Source: Takakia lepidozioides (Eukaryota; Streptophyta; Takakiopsida; Takakiales; Takakiaceae). Taken from it: DNA of 64,000 nt. This document shows positions 30,306-38,899 of this stretch, in pieces (positions within the stretch are counted from its first letter, which is position 1; every line of letters starts with the position of its first letter). Both the position numbers and the translations under genes were made by a program. The DNA lies in the NCBI GenBank assembly GCA_030704615.1, contig CM060732.1, forward strand, positions 2,728,001-2,792,000, given 5' to 3'. The notes beneath the pieces are model-generated. The model did not search any database, was not told the DNA's origin, and saw only the letters and a list, made by a program, of their open reading frames with translations.

Positions 30306-32742
30306 ACATCACTTCCATCCGCTTCCGATTCGCCTGCCTTTCATACCGTTTCCTAGCTTTGGCAATGTTGTACTTTGCGAGCTTCAACAAACGCTCGCGT
30401 TCTTCCAGTACCGCCGCTACTGCCGGTTCCTCAACGTCCTGGGCGGCCCAACTTGTCGGCACCAGAGGTGCTTTTCCATAGACCAATACGAAAGGGGAAA
30501 CTCCCGTTGCGGAGTGTTCTGTGTTATTATAACAGAACTCTACCGCGTCTAAGTGTTCCACCCAGTCTGATTGGTCTGCCGACACGTAATTCCGCAAGAT
30601 CTGCTTCACTACGGAATTCACTTTTTCCGTTTGGCCGTCGGTCGTAGGTCGGAAGGCGGTGTTCATCTTCAGCCTCGTCCCCATCTTCTTCCAAAGTGTC
30701 CTCCAAAATTTACTCGTAAACTTTGGATCGCGGTCCGAGACAATATCCTTCGGGACTCCGTGATGCTTTAAGACGTTGGTGAAGTAAAGTCGCCCTGTCT
30801 CCTGCGCCGTTGCCGTCTCCTTGGTGGGGATGAAATGGCCCATTTTACTGAACCTATCCACCACCACCATGATTGCATCGAATCCTTTTGACAGCGGCAT
30901 AGCAGTCATGAAATCCATTGAGACGCTTTCCCAAGTCCCCTCTGGAATCGGCAAGGGCTGTAACAGCCCCGCTTGCTTTTTGTACTCACTCCGGTTTTGT
31001 TGGCATGTCGTGCATGTCTTGACATACTCCTTTGCCTCCTCCCTGAGTTTGGGCCAGAAATACTCTTTCTTCATGAGTGCCGCGGTGCGCTTGGCTCCGC
31101 CGTGGCCTGCAAGCGGGCCATCATGGCATTCTCTCAAGAGACTATCTCTGATCCCTTCCTTCGGCACGTAGAGGCGCTTTTGCTTATACCGGAGCAGTCC
31201 ATTTTGCAAATGGAACTGCGATTTAACCCCCATCCTCAAGTCTTGCATCACGGACTTCGCTAGCTCATCCTTCCGGCAAGCCTTCCGGATCTTCCTTTGG
31301 AGCGCCGTCTCGCCCCTATACACCAACATGAGCTGCTGCTTTCTACTTAAAGCATCGGCCACCACATTGTCCCGTCCCGGTTTGTACTGGATATCCACGT
31401 CGAACACCACCAAAGTATCTTGCCACCTAAGTTGTTTTGGGGACAACTTGGGCTGCGTGGCAAAATACTTCACTGTGACATTGTCCGTGAACACCTTCAC
31501 TGGGTTGGAACCAACATAGTGGCGCCAAAGCTCAAGGCAATGCACCACCGCCTTCATCTCTTTTTCGTGCGTCGGCCACCGTCGCTCCACTTCATTCAGT
31601 TTCTTACTTTCGTAAGCCACTGGACGTCCATCTTGCATAAGTACACCCCCAATCGCGAAGTCCGACGCATCTGTATGAATCTCAAATGGACGATCGAACT
31701 CCGAGATTTTCAAGACTGGAGCTTCCGCCATCCGCTGCTTCAATTCAGCAAAAGCTTGGCCACAAAATGTGTTCCATACCCAGACTTTGGATTTACACAG
31801 AAGGTCCGACAGCAGCCCCGCGATCTTGGCAAAATTTCTCACATACTTCCGGTAATAGGAGGCGAGTCCTAGGAAGGATCGCACTCCCGGGACCGAAGTC
31901 GGAGGATCCCAATCCAAGATCGCCCTCACCTTTCTGTCATCCATTTTGATCCCATCCTGTGTAATCACATGCCCCAAGAACTCCACTTTCATGACCCCGA
32001 ATTCGCACTTTGAAGCTTTGGCGTACAGCTTCCCTTCCCGCAACTTTTGGAACACCCTTTTGAGGTGCTCCAGGTGCTCATCCTTTGTTTTCGAGTACAC
32101 CAAGATGTCGTCGATGTACACGATCACAAAGTCATCCAACCACTCCTGAAAAAGGCTGTTCATCAGCGTGCTAAAGGTTGCAGGTGCATTGGTGAGCCCA
32201 AAAGGCATCACCAAGAACTCATATGAACCATACATTGTCATGCACGCAGTCTTCTCCTCATCTCCTTCCGCCACCCGAATTTGTTGATAGCCGGAGCGCA
32301 AGTCGATCTGGCTGAAATACTTCGCTCCTGCCAACCGGTCGAAAAGGTCGTCGATCCTTGGCAAAGGGTACCGGTTTTTGATAGTCACCTTATTCAAAGC
32401 CCTGTAATCGACACACATCCGCAGCGTCCCATCCTTCTTGTCTGCGACTAGCACCGGGGCTCCGTAAGGTGACTTACTCGGCCGGAAGTACCCCTTTGAC
32501 ATTAGATCCTTGAGCTGAGTCTTCAGCTCGACCAACTCCCTGTGGCTCAACCGGTAGGGTGCCTTGGCAGGCAGTTCTGATCCTGGTATCACCTCAATCT
32601 TGTGGTCAACTCCTCTTCGCGGTGGCAAGCCGCTTGGTAAATCCTCCGGCATCACATCCTGGTATTTCTCCAAAATCCCCTTGATCCAATCTGGGCTCGG
32701 CTCCCCATCGCCTTCTCCCTTCACTTCTCTAATGTAAAGCAA
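30306..32742 (-). CDS. Pol: reverse transcriptase, RNase H and integrase
   Basis: In order: a leader; the reverse transcriptase with [37 protein letters not shown] and the active site YIDDILVYS (about 32105-32125); RNase H with [16 protein letters not shown]; the integrase zinc domain H..H..C..C ([12 protein letters not shown]...CTTCQQNR); and the integrase core with catalytic Asp in MDFM, Asp in SDRDPKF and Glu in TDGQTEK. This is the gene order of Ty3 elements. The frame is the same as Gag-protease and is separated from it by one TAG at 32746-32748. It stays open to 30187, but from about 30305 the reading is out of register with the true C-terminus. Confidence 0.92.
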
Positions 32743-32745
32743 AAA

Positions 32746-34413
32746 CTAGGGCTCGTGTGCCTCCTCCACGGCCCACTCCCTTGCTGACAGAAGGTTTATT
32801 CGCCCTCCCACGGATTTGGGCGTTTCCGATACTCGTAAGACCTCGCCACCATTCCCACATGGCAGCGTGACTACTCTCTTGCGGCCATCTATGACCACTC
32901 CGGATTTGCTCAAAAAGGTCATCCCCAAAATGAGATCCACTCCATCGATCTCGCAGATGGTGAAGTTCTCACGTCCCTCCCAACTCCCCAGTTGAAGAGG
33001 AACATCAAACGCCAACCTTGTCGCCAACTGTGGTTCTCCTTTGGCAGAACGCACCTCAATAGAGGCCCCCACGTCACTTGTCGGGAGTCCCAACTTTCGC
33101 GCCGCCGCCGACGTCATGAAGGAGTGCGACGCTCCTGTGTCCACCAACAACGACACGTTAGTTCCGGATATTATCCCATCCACGAACAATAACTGACTCC
33201 CTTTACGCAGGGCGCCAGTTTCCTGATACAACTCACAAGAATAGTTGCCTACCTTGCAAGTCCTGGCGACCACCGCTTCCACCAAGCGACTGATGGTATC
33301 TTCCGACAGTTCCGTGGTTGCCCGAGTCATGTTCAATTGTCGAGGTTTCGTGCACTTCTTGGCCATGTGCCCGGGCTCCCCGCAATTGAAACACACTCCA
33401 TCAAAGGTCGCCTTCTGTCCGCCATAAGCCACTCCACCCGCTTTTCCTTTCGAAGCACCGGGTGCCGCCTTGACGTGTAAAGGCCCTCCCTTCGATTTCC
33501 ACGTGCCATTGTCGCCGCGTGGCCTATCCCACTTCTTTTCCGGTCGGAAGGAGTCACCTTCCCGCCGGGTCTTCTTGTGGTTTAGCTCCGTACGGCCTTG
33601 TCTCTCACCCCTAGGGACATCCGAGAAACATTCAGCCCTCTCAATTGCCTCGTTCAAAGTCTTGGGTGGCTTCTCCTCCAACTTCCGCCTGGCCCATGGG
33701 GCCAATCCCGCCACAAAGTTGAAGACCATTTTTGGTTCTGTCATGTCCACGACTTCGAGCAACAGCACATTGAAAGCCTGGACATACCCCCGAATGTCAT
33801 CTGTTTGCTTCAAATTCCTCATCTTGTCCCGGGCAAGCCAGGACGCGTTGAGGGGCACAAACTGTCTCTTCATCAATTCCTTGAACCCACTCCAGTTCAA
33901 GGTTTCCGGGCTTGGACCTCGGTCGTGAAGGCGTTTCTGCCACCATTGTTGAGCATAGCCCCTCAAATAGGTGGGAGCCACTTCCACCCGATCCTCGTCA
34001 CTCAACTTGGCCGCCCGGAAGTACTGCTCTAGCTCCAGGAGCCAGGTGTTGAATGCCTTCCGATTTCGGACGCCCTCGAAGGTGCCGGGTTCCTTAGGCT
34101 TCACCTTAAACTTTGCCTTAGTAGAAGTGGCATTAGCCGCCTTCAACACGTCTTTCAACGTCCCGCCAAACTGCGCCAACAACCCTTCCCAAAAGGCTGC
34201 CGGCATGGGAGGCATCTCTTGGTTTGTCGGAGCTCTCAAGGATTCCTCGGGCTCCGACTCCTCGGATTCCTCCCGCTCTTGAGCAGCCTCGTTTTCGAAA
34301 ACATGCATCGCTTCCTCAAACGGCCGCTTCGGTGACACGTCGCCCCCATCGGGCTCACCAGGATCATCATCTTTTGGGCCGTTCCGCTTTCGCTTCGGCT
34401 TGCCCGACCCCAT
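32746..34413 (-). CDS. Gag-protease of the Ty3 element
   Basis: The likely start is the ATG at 34413-34411 (MGSGKPKRKRNG); the upstream codons are only the open leader. The product is about 555 residues: an acidic N-terminal region, the Gag core (TWLLELEQYFRAAKLSD, AQQWWQKRL, about residues 135-240), a basic linker, a zinc knuckle CFNCGEPGHMAKKC (about residue 338) and a retropepsin LLVDTGASHSF (about residue 423) followed by VDLILGMTFL. The frame stops at TAG 32746, exactly between protease and reverse transcriptase, with no frame change. Either this is a point mutation in a single polyprotein or it is a readthrough site. Confidence 0.9.
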   Translation of the reverse strand: MGSGKPKRKRNGPKDDDPGEPDGGDVSPKRPFEEAMHVFENEAAQEREESEESEPEESLRAPTNQEMPPMPAAFWEGLLAQFGGTLKDVLKAANATSTKAKFKVKPKEPGTFEGVRNRKAFNTWLLELEQYFRAAKLSDEDRVEVAPTYLRGYAQQWWQKRLHDRGPSPETLNWSGFKELMKRQFVPLNASWLARDKMRNLKQTDDIRGYVQAFNVLLLEVVDMTEPKMVFNFVAGLAPWARRKLEEKPPKTLNEAIERAECFSDVPRGERQGRTELNHKKTRREGDSFRPEKKWDRPRGDNGTWKSKGGPLHVKAAPGASKGKAGGVAYGGQKATFDGVCFNCGEPGHMAKKCTKPRQLNMTRATTELSEDTISRLVEAVVARTCKVGNYSCELYQETGALRKGSQLLFVDGIISGTNVSLLVDTGASHSFMTSAAARKLGLPTSDVGASIEVRSAKGEPQLATRLAFDVPLQLGSWEGRENFTICEIDGVDLILGMTFLSKSGVVIDGRKRVVTLPCGNGGEVLRVSETPKSVGGRINLLSAREWAVEEAHEP

Positions 34414-34454
34414 GATGAGGCCAATCCCAAGGACGATCGCATACTGAACTCTAA

Positions 34455-34466
34455 GCTCTGATACCA
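34455..34466 (-). other. primer binding site, initiator tRNA-Met
   Basis: On the minus strand TGGTATCAGAGC lies two bases inside the 5' LTR. It is complementary to the 3' end of plant initiator tRNA-Met, the usual primer of plant Ty3 and copia elements. Confidence 0.92.
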
Positions 34467-34468
34467 AG

Positions 34469-35195
34469 TGTCGCGCACCTCACTTCGGTAAGCTCTCCCT
34501 CAAGTCATAGTTACTCGCTTTGATGCGCGCGCCTGACTCCCAACCTGGCCGCCGGGCCAACTTGGAGCTTCGGCTGCTCACCGGGGCATAACGGTCCCCC
34601 TTTGTTCTCCCAAAGAACCCTCCACCGATTTGGAACCAGCATGAATTCCCTTTGGTAGTTGGCAGTCCGGAACAGCTCCCCACTCTTTGGTCGCTTTCCG
34701 GCTCGCTCGCTTACTCACTAGTTTTTGGTCACCAACGGGCTTGCACCGTTCTCGGGGTTACTACTCCCTATATATACTTCTGTAGTTGTCCGCGGGGGTT
34801 TCACAACTAGCCATGCCATTTTATGGCGAATCACCATGAAAACCCTCGACTCCCGGTGATGAGTCGCGGTGAGTCTTGGCCCACTCACCACGGTCCCTAT
34901 GGACCGTGATGAGTCCCAAGACTCCCCACGACTCCCACCACGAGGTCTCCGCCCCCATGGTGAGTCCTATGCCACCCCCACTAAGTCCCGCTAAGCTATC
35001 ACCACCCCTTGTGGAGCCACCCCCACGGCAACCCGGTGTGCGGGGCTCCACCTAGTGAGCGCCTCCGCTTCCCTGAGTGCCTTGGGCACTCAAGGGTGCT
35101 TCAGCCCCCCATACCTATCGCTGCCGCTGCCCCCACCACAGGGGCAGCCCCTCATGTGTCCCAACCCCCTGCCCTCAAGGCAAAGGGCCGCGACA
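34469..35195 (-). repeat. 5' LTR of the Ty3 element
   Basis: 727 bp with TG...CA ends, carrying the element promoter. A TATATATAC motif present in both LTRs (28516-28524 and about 34769-34777) is on the plus strand as written; reversed it reads GTATATATA and could serve as the TATA box of the leftward transcript. Confidence 0.9.
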
Positions 35196-35200
35196 TCGCG
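35196..35200 (+). repeat. target-site duplication, right copy (TCGCG)
   Basis: Identical to 28212-28216. Confidence 0.85.
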
Positions 35201-35415
35201 GGCCGTACCTGTCAGCTCACACGCTTGCAATAAAATCAAGCCACGTCCATATTGGGACCGGCCTGATTTATGTGTCCCAACCTATGATGGTAGAGATCAG
35301 CTTTATTAGACTCCATTACGGCTGGCATGGCAGTAATATTCTTGCTTTGGATGGCAGTCCCCAATCTATAGAGGCCATTTTCTAGTTTGCAACTACCTAC
35401 TGGCATCCATTTTCC
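35201..35415. other. flank between Ty3 element and copia fragment
   Basis: No gene, and no second copia LTR was recognised here, so the copia element is truncated on this side. Confidence 0.4.
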
Positions 35416-35420
35416 ATTTT

Positions 35421-35733
35421 TCAGCCTTGTTTGATGTGCATCTCTCCACCAGCCCTGTCAAATTGTTTTGCTGAAAACAAATTTTTCATAAGACCAGGAA
35501 CATGAAGTACGTTAGAGACTTCCTTTTCTTGATCATTATCAAGTAGTATGTTAACTGCACCTTGTCCAGCTATATCATGTGTGGTATCGTCTCCGAGATA
35601 TACCACCTGACCTCTCGTCCAAGTCTGATAAGACACAAATGATTGTATATCATGTGCCATATGTTGTGTGGCACCTGTGTCAATATACCAGGTTGGATCC
35701 TTCCCTCTTCTCGAAATCAATGCCGTTACATAT
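35421..35733 (-). pseudogene. copia protease fragment
   Basis: The frame encodes DPTWYIDTGATQHMAHD, in which the D-T-G triad is the copia-type protease active site with the usual following H-M, then VVYLGDDTTHDIAGQG and the conserved NVLHVPGLMKNLFSAKQFDR that leads to the pre-integrase region. It stops at 35421 and is cut at its start by the nested element at 35734. The upstream continuation is at 37142 and beyond (a CNQC motif). Confidence 0.85.
35725..35733 (+). repeat. 9-bp target duplication, left copy
   Basis: GTTACATAT, matching GTCACATAT at 37133-37141 at 8 of 9 bases. Nine bases is the duplication length of Mutator-like elements. Confidence 0.75.
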
Positions 35734-37132
35734 GGGGGTTGCTACACCGTGAACCTGGAGGCGTGAGCCTGTGAGCCCAGGAGCCCGTGAGCCCAGCATA
35801 GGCTCACGCTACGTCATCTATGAATTCCGAACTTACAGGGCGTATTTCCGCGGGAGGCGCCTATAGCCGCGGATTGACTTACCCTTTTCAGTCATTGCAG
35901 ATAACGTCTTTTACATCCATCCCACCCCCGGCCCTCGTGTCATAAACAACGATTTGATTAGTGTTCAATTGCCGAAGTGAGAGAGAATGAAGGTGCTGGT
36001 TACATGAAGCTTTCTTACCAGTCCAAACGTAGTAGCAGCTTACAGTGCAGATCCCCAGACCCAAAAATTAGCAGAGTGGAGTTGAGGCTTGGATACGTGA
36101 AAATCGCCCACATGGAATAGTGTAATTTAGATGTGGTGTACATACTAAGCCCTTGCATGTTTGGAAATGGATGAATGTCCTTGTATTTGAATGAAACATT
36201 CTGGGGAAGGCCGGGATGAAATCAATGTAGGCGGTTTGACTTGACACAAGCGAATGCACTTTTGGCAGGTTCCCCCGCAGATGCCTGAAAAGTAGTTTGT
36301 GGCACCCACACACGTTTTGTTTTTTTATTCCCACGAAGATGCCCTGAAAGTAGTGTGCGGCACCGCACACTCCTTTCGGGGCATCTGCGGTGCACGTTTT
36401 CTCTGCAGCTGCCCACCCCACATACGTTTTCTTTTTCTTTTTCGTTCCCACGCAGATGCCCTGAAAACAGTGTGCGGTGCCGCACACTACTTTTAGGGCA
36501 TTTGCGGTGCACGTTTTTGTTGCAGTTGCCCATCCCGCACACGGTTTTTTTTTTTTTTTTTTTTTTTTCTCGTTCCTATGCAGTTGCCTTCAAAACAGTG
36601 TGCAGTGCCGCACACTGTTTTCAGGGCATCTGCGGTGCACGTTTTCTCTGCAGCTACTCATCCCACATACGCAATTTTTATTTTTTTTGCCTGACAAGTA
36701 CACCGGCTCATAACATTCGCTCGAAAGACAAAAAAGGACCTGCACGTGAGGGGAGAGGCAAAGGAAAGGGGAAGGGGAAGTGAACCCAGACGGGTCTCTT
36801 TTCAATGTCGGTTTGTTTGCAATATGCAGCTTAAGTTGACTGACTGCACAACGTTGCAGTCAATGAATCTCTTTTCATTGTCGGTTTGTTTGGAATATGC
36901 AACATAAGTCGGCATACTGTAAATGCGTATTCCCACGGTTATAGCTCCCTCGGGTATAGGTATTTTATCTTTCACCAAATGTATTATGACATCTGCTGAC
37001 ATGGCGGACGCTCACGCTTATGTAGCGTGAACGCCACGTCATGCAGAGGGAGCCTGGGCTCACGCCACGTCAGCCAAGTGTGAGCTCAGCTCCCAGGCTC
37101 ACGGGGCTGGGCTCATGCTGTAGCTACGCTGC
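35734..37132. mobile_element. non-autonomous TIR element (Mutator-like) nested in copia
   Basis: The element is 1,399 bp with no transposase. Its ends are related inverted repeats: the left begins GGGGGTTGCTACACCGTGA; the right, reversed, reads GCAGCGTAGCTACAGCATGA, sharing GCTACA.C.TGA. Inside each end, GTGAGCC/GGCTCACG motifs repeat many times, including a long self-complementary zone at the right (37003-37127) and its counterpart at the left (35755-35812). The middle carries a three-unit hairpin array (36330-36680). A 9-bp duplication and the restored copia frame fix the borders. Confidence 0.7.
36330..36685 (+). repeat. three-unit hairpin array, about 117-128 bp period
   Basis: Each unit has an inverted repeat of about 48 bases: GATGCCCTGAAA..AGTGTGCGG, then CCGCACACT...GGGGCATC reversed. 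The unit continues TGCGGTGCACGTTTT, a CTGCAGCTGCCC block and a T-rich tail (28 T at about 36544-36571 in one unit). Stem starts are near 36338, 36455 and 36583, with a degraded half unit at about 36268. The stem centre TGCGGYRCCGCA is the same as in the array at 1.24-2.31 kb. Confidence 0.85.
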
Positions 37133-37141
37133 GTCACATAT
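37133..37141 (+). repeat. 9-bp target duplication, right copy
   Basis: GTCACATAT; partner of 35725-35733. Confidence 0.75.
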
Positions 37142-37453
37142 AATTGATTGCACTGGTTGCACTCAGCCACCGCTACATTCCCCTGCTTTGCAGTTTCTCT
37201 ATCTCAATACATCTCAATAGTCACTTCTCAAGTGAGCATAGACCTCACTCCAATCAGACCACATAACTACACTTTTCTCTCTGTAAGAATAAGTGTACTG
37301 CCTCACTGCGGCTTCGAATAGTTTTGTTAGTTCTCCCCTCCAAATACTATCGACTCTTCTTAAATACATTGTGAGTTTCTTATCTATTGGTAGTTCATCA
37401 AATTATAATCTACACATCTCCTTAGGTAGGCTAGAGGTTATATTGATACCAAA

Positions 37454-37466
37454 GGCTCTGATACCA
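37454..37466 (-). other. copia primer binding site, initiator tRNA-Met
   Basis: On the minus strand TGGTATCAGAGCC directly follows the LTR end. Confidence 0.9.
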
Positions 37467-37699
37467 TGTTGGAATATTATCATCTTACCTACTCAAACAC
37501 AACTTTATGTTGAAGACATGATAAGATTAATATCAGGACACATTACATACTGTCAGAGCTCATGAGAGCTTCACTCTGTCTTTCATCTCTAGACTAGTAC
37601 CTCTCTTGTGTGTAGACTACCACCGAGCTTCACACCCTTGGTATCCTGGACACGAAGAGTCAGATGTAACTACAACAACGAACTCACATACTCCTAACA
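37467..37699 (-). repeat. 5' LTR of the copia element
   Basis: 233 bp. Read on the minus strand it starts TGTTAGGAGTATG and ends ATTCCAACA, the usual TG...CA copia pattern, and is joined directly to the primer site. No partner LTR was seen in the window. Confidence 0.8.
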
Positions 37700-37704
37700 A
37701 TATA

Positions 37705-38430
37705 ATGACAGAGAATTTATCATTCATCTCATTTTCAAGAAGGGTGACAGAGACCAGTTGTCCAATTACAAGCCAATCACCTTGCTCAACACCACTTATA
37801 AAATCATCGCTAAAGCACTGGCGTTCAAGATTCAACCGATTTTATCCAGGATTATACGACCCTGAGCAAATCTGGCTTTCTCAAGGGGCAGAATGATTCT
37901 CGACAACGTTCTGTTGATCAATGAGGCTCTGCATGCTGCTTCCACCTCTGGGCAACCTTCGACAATCCTTATGCTGGATTATGAAAAGACATTCGACAAC
38001 ATAGACTGGGATTTCCTTCACAAAATCTTGATTAAGATTGGGATGCCTCATCGATTTCCCATATGGGTGCAGTTGCTGCTCAACTCGTCATCGAGCAAGG
38101 TGATCATCAATGGTGCTATCTCCAAGCCTTTCTCCCTGCAGAGATCGGTCAGGCAAGGATGCCCGCTTGCCCCCTTCCTCTTTCTCATTGCAGCTGATGC
38201 TTTAAGTCATTATTTCAACAGTAGGCAGGATATAGTTGGCCTACGCATTGACGTTGAGCCCTCTATAAAGTTGTCAATGTATGCTGATGATACATCTCTC
38301 TTGCTGGACAATGAGGATTACCCAAACATCCGGAGAGCCCGTGAATCACTGCAGCTATTCTGCTTGGCTTGGGGTTTAAAAGTGAACTGGAACAAGTCGG
38401 TAGGCCTGCTCTCCGAGACCCCTGCCAGCT
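37705..38430 (+). pseudogene. LINE reverse transcriptase fragment
   Basis: The reading starts in one frame (LSNYKPITLLNTTYKIIAK, about 37757-37815: the KP.S/T..N..YKI motif), passes through an in-frame stop, and continues from 37893 in another frame. There it has LMLDYEKTFDNIDWDFL (motif A, catalytic Asp), RQGCPLAPFLFLIAAD (motif B) and MYADDTSLLL (motif C, catalytic Y.DD) and KVNWNKS. This is a plant L1-type LINE. The left end abuts the copia LTR and the right end joins inverted LINE sequence at about 38430-38445, so both sides are rearranged. Confidence 0.85.
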
Positions 38431-38439
38431 CTGGCACGT

Positions 38440-38899
38440 CTTCTTAAGGATGATCAAAGGATCCCTGCAATCAAAGCTCTGCCAGTTAACATAAAAAGAA
38501 TGGAGCTTGGACCAAATGAAGGCAGCAAAGCGACATGTAGTGAAACAGTGAAGATAAGATTCGATTGCACCAGAGGGGCAAGACCTGCAGAGATTGTCAG
38601 GAGCAGAATGACGAAAGGAAAGAGGTAGAATCATATTGCAAAGTTTCCAAAGAAAGGCTGAGACTTCGCAGCTTATGCCAAACGTCCTGCCAGATGAGTT
38701 TCCAAGCCAATTCAGGAGCTGCAACAGAGGCCCATTTAGCAGAAAGCTTAGCAGTAATCGGGTGAGGGTTGAGAAGAATCTTGTATTCTATCTTGGCTGT
38801 GTAAGCAAAAAAAGGCTTGGTAGAGTCCTGCACACACCAAGTCCATTCCCCAGGGTCCCATGGTAGCTGGGCCAAAGGAAGATTAAGAAACCAAAACAT
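38440..38899 (-). pseudogene. LINE 3' region with zinc-binding RT-associated domain, inverted
   Basis: Two minus-strand frames joined by a frameshift near 38660 encode PGEWTWCVQDS...EYKILL and then LCRSCPSGAIESYLHCFTTCRFAAFIWSKL, the Cys/His cluster (C..C....E...H....C..A...W) of the zf-RVT region that follows reverse transcriptase in plant LINEs. It lies head-on to the reverse transcriptase fragment at 37.7-38.4 kb, so this LINE is internally inverted. Confidence 0.75.

Larger units (their letters stand above)
28217..35195 (-). mobile_element. complete Ty3-type chromodomain LTR retrotransposon
   Basis: The element is 6,979 bp, flanked by TCGCG duplications and bounded by LTRs of 728 and 727 bp, each starting TG and ending CA. 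Transcription is leftward. The order from the right is 5' LTR, initiator tRNA-Met primer site, Gag-protease, reverse transcriptase, RNase H, integrase, chromodomain, about 900 bp of untranslated sequence, polypurine tract and 3' LTR. The LTRs differ by about 11 substitutions and one indel by eye, so it is fairly young. Coding is damaged at four points (TAG at 32746, a frameshift near 30305, TAG at 29976, and no single full polyprotein), so it is not autonomous in its present form. Confidence 0.92.
35416..37699 (-). mobile_element. truncated copia retrotransposon with nested insertion
   Basis: Reading leftward: a 233-bp 5' LTR, a tRNA-Met primer site, about 310 bp of leader and remnant Gag, then the protease region, interrupted by a 1.4-kb TIR element. 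Reverse transcriptase, integrase and the 3' LTR are missing. Removing the insert and one 9-base duplication restores a single open frame across the join, which identifies both element and insertion. Confidence 0.8.

Noticed and set aside
32992-34415. Plus-strand frames opposite Gag-protease
   Set aside because: Shadows of the authenticated minus-strand coding sequence.
35736-37130. Long perfect TIRs for the nested element
   Set aside because: Only about 10-16 terminal bases match; the borders are supported mainly by the duplication and the restored copia frame.
37705-38899. Twin-priming inversion of the LINE
   Set aside because: The intact 3' part would have to lie downstream of the inverted 5' part; here the order is the reverse.
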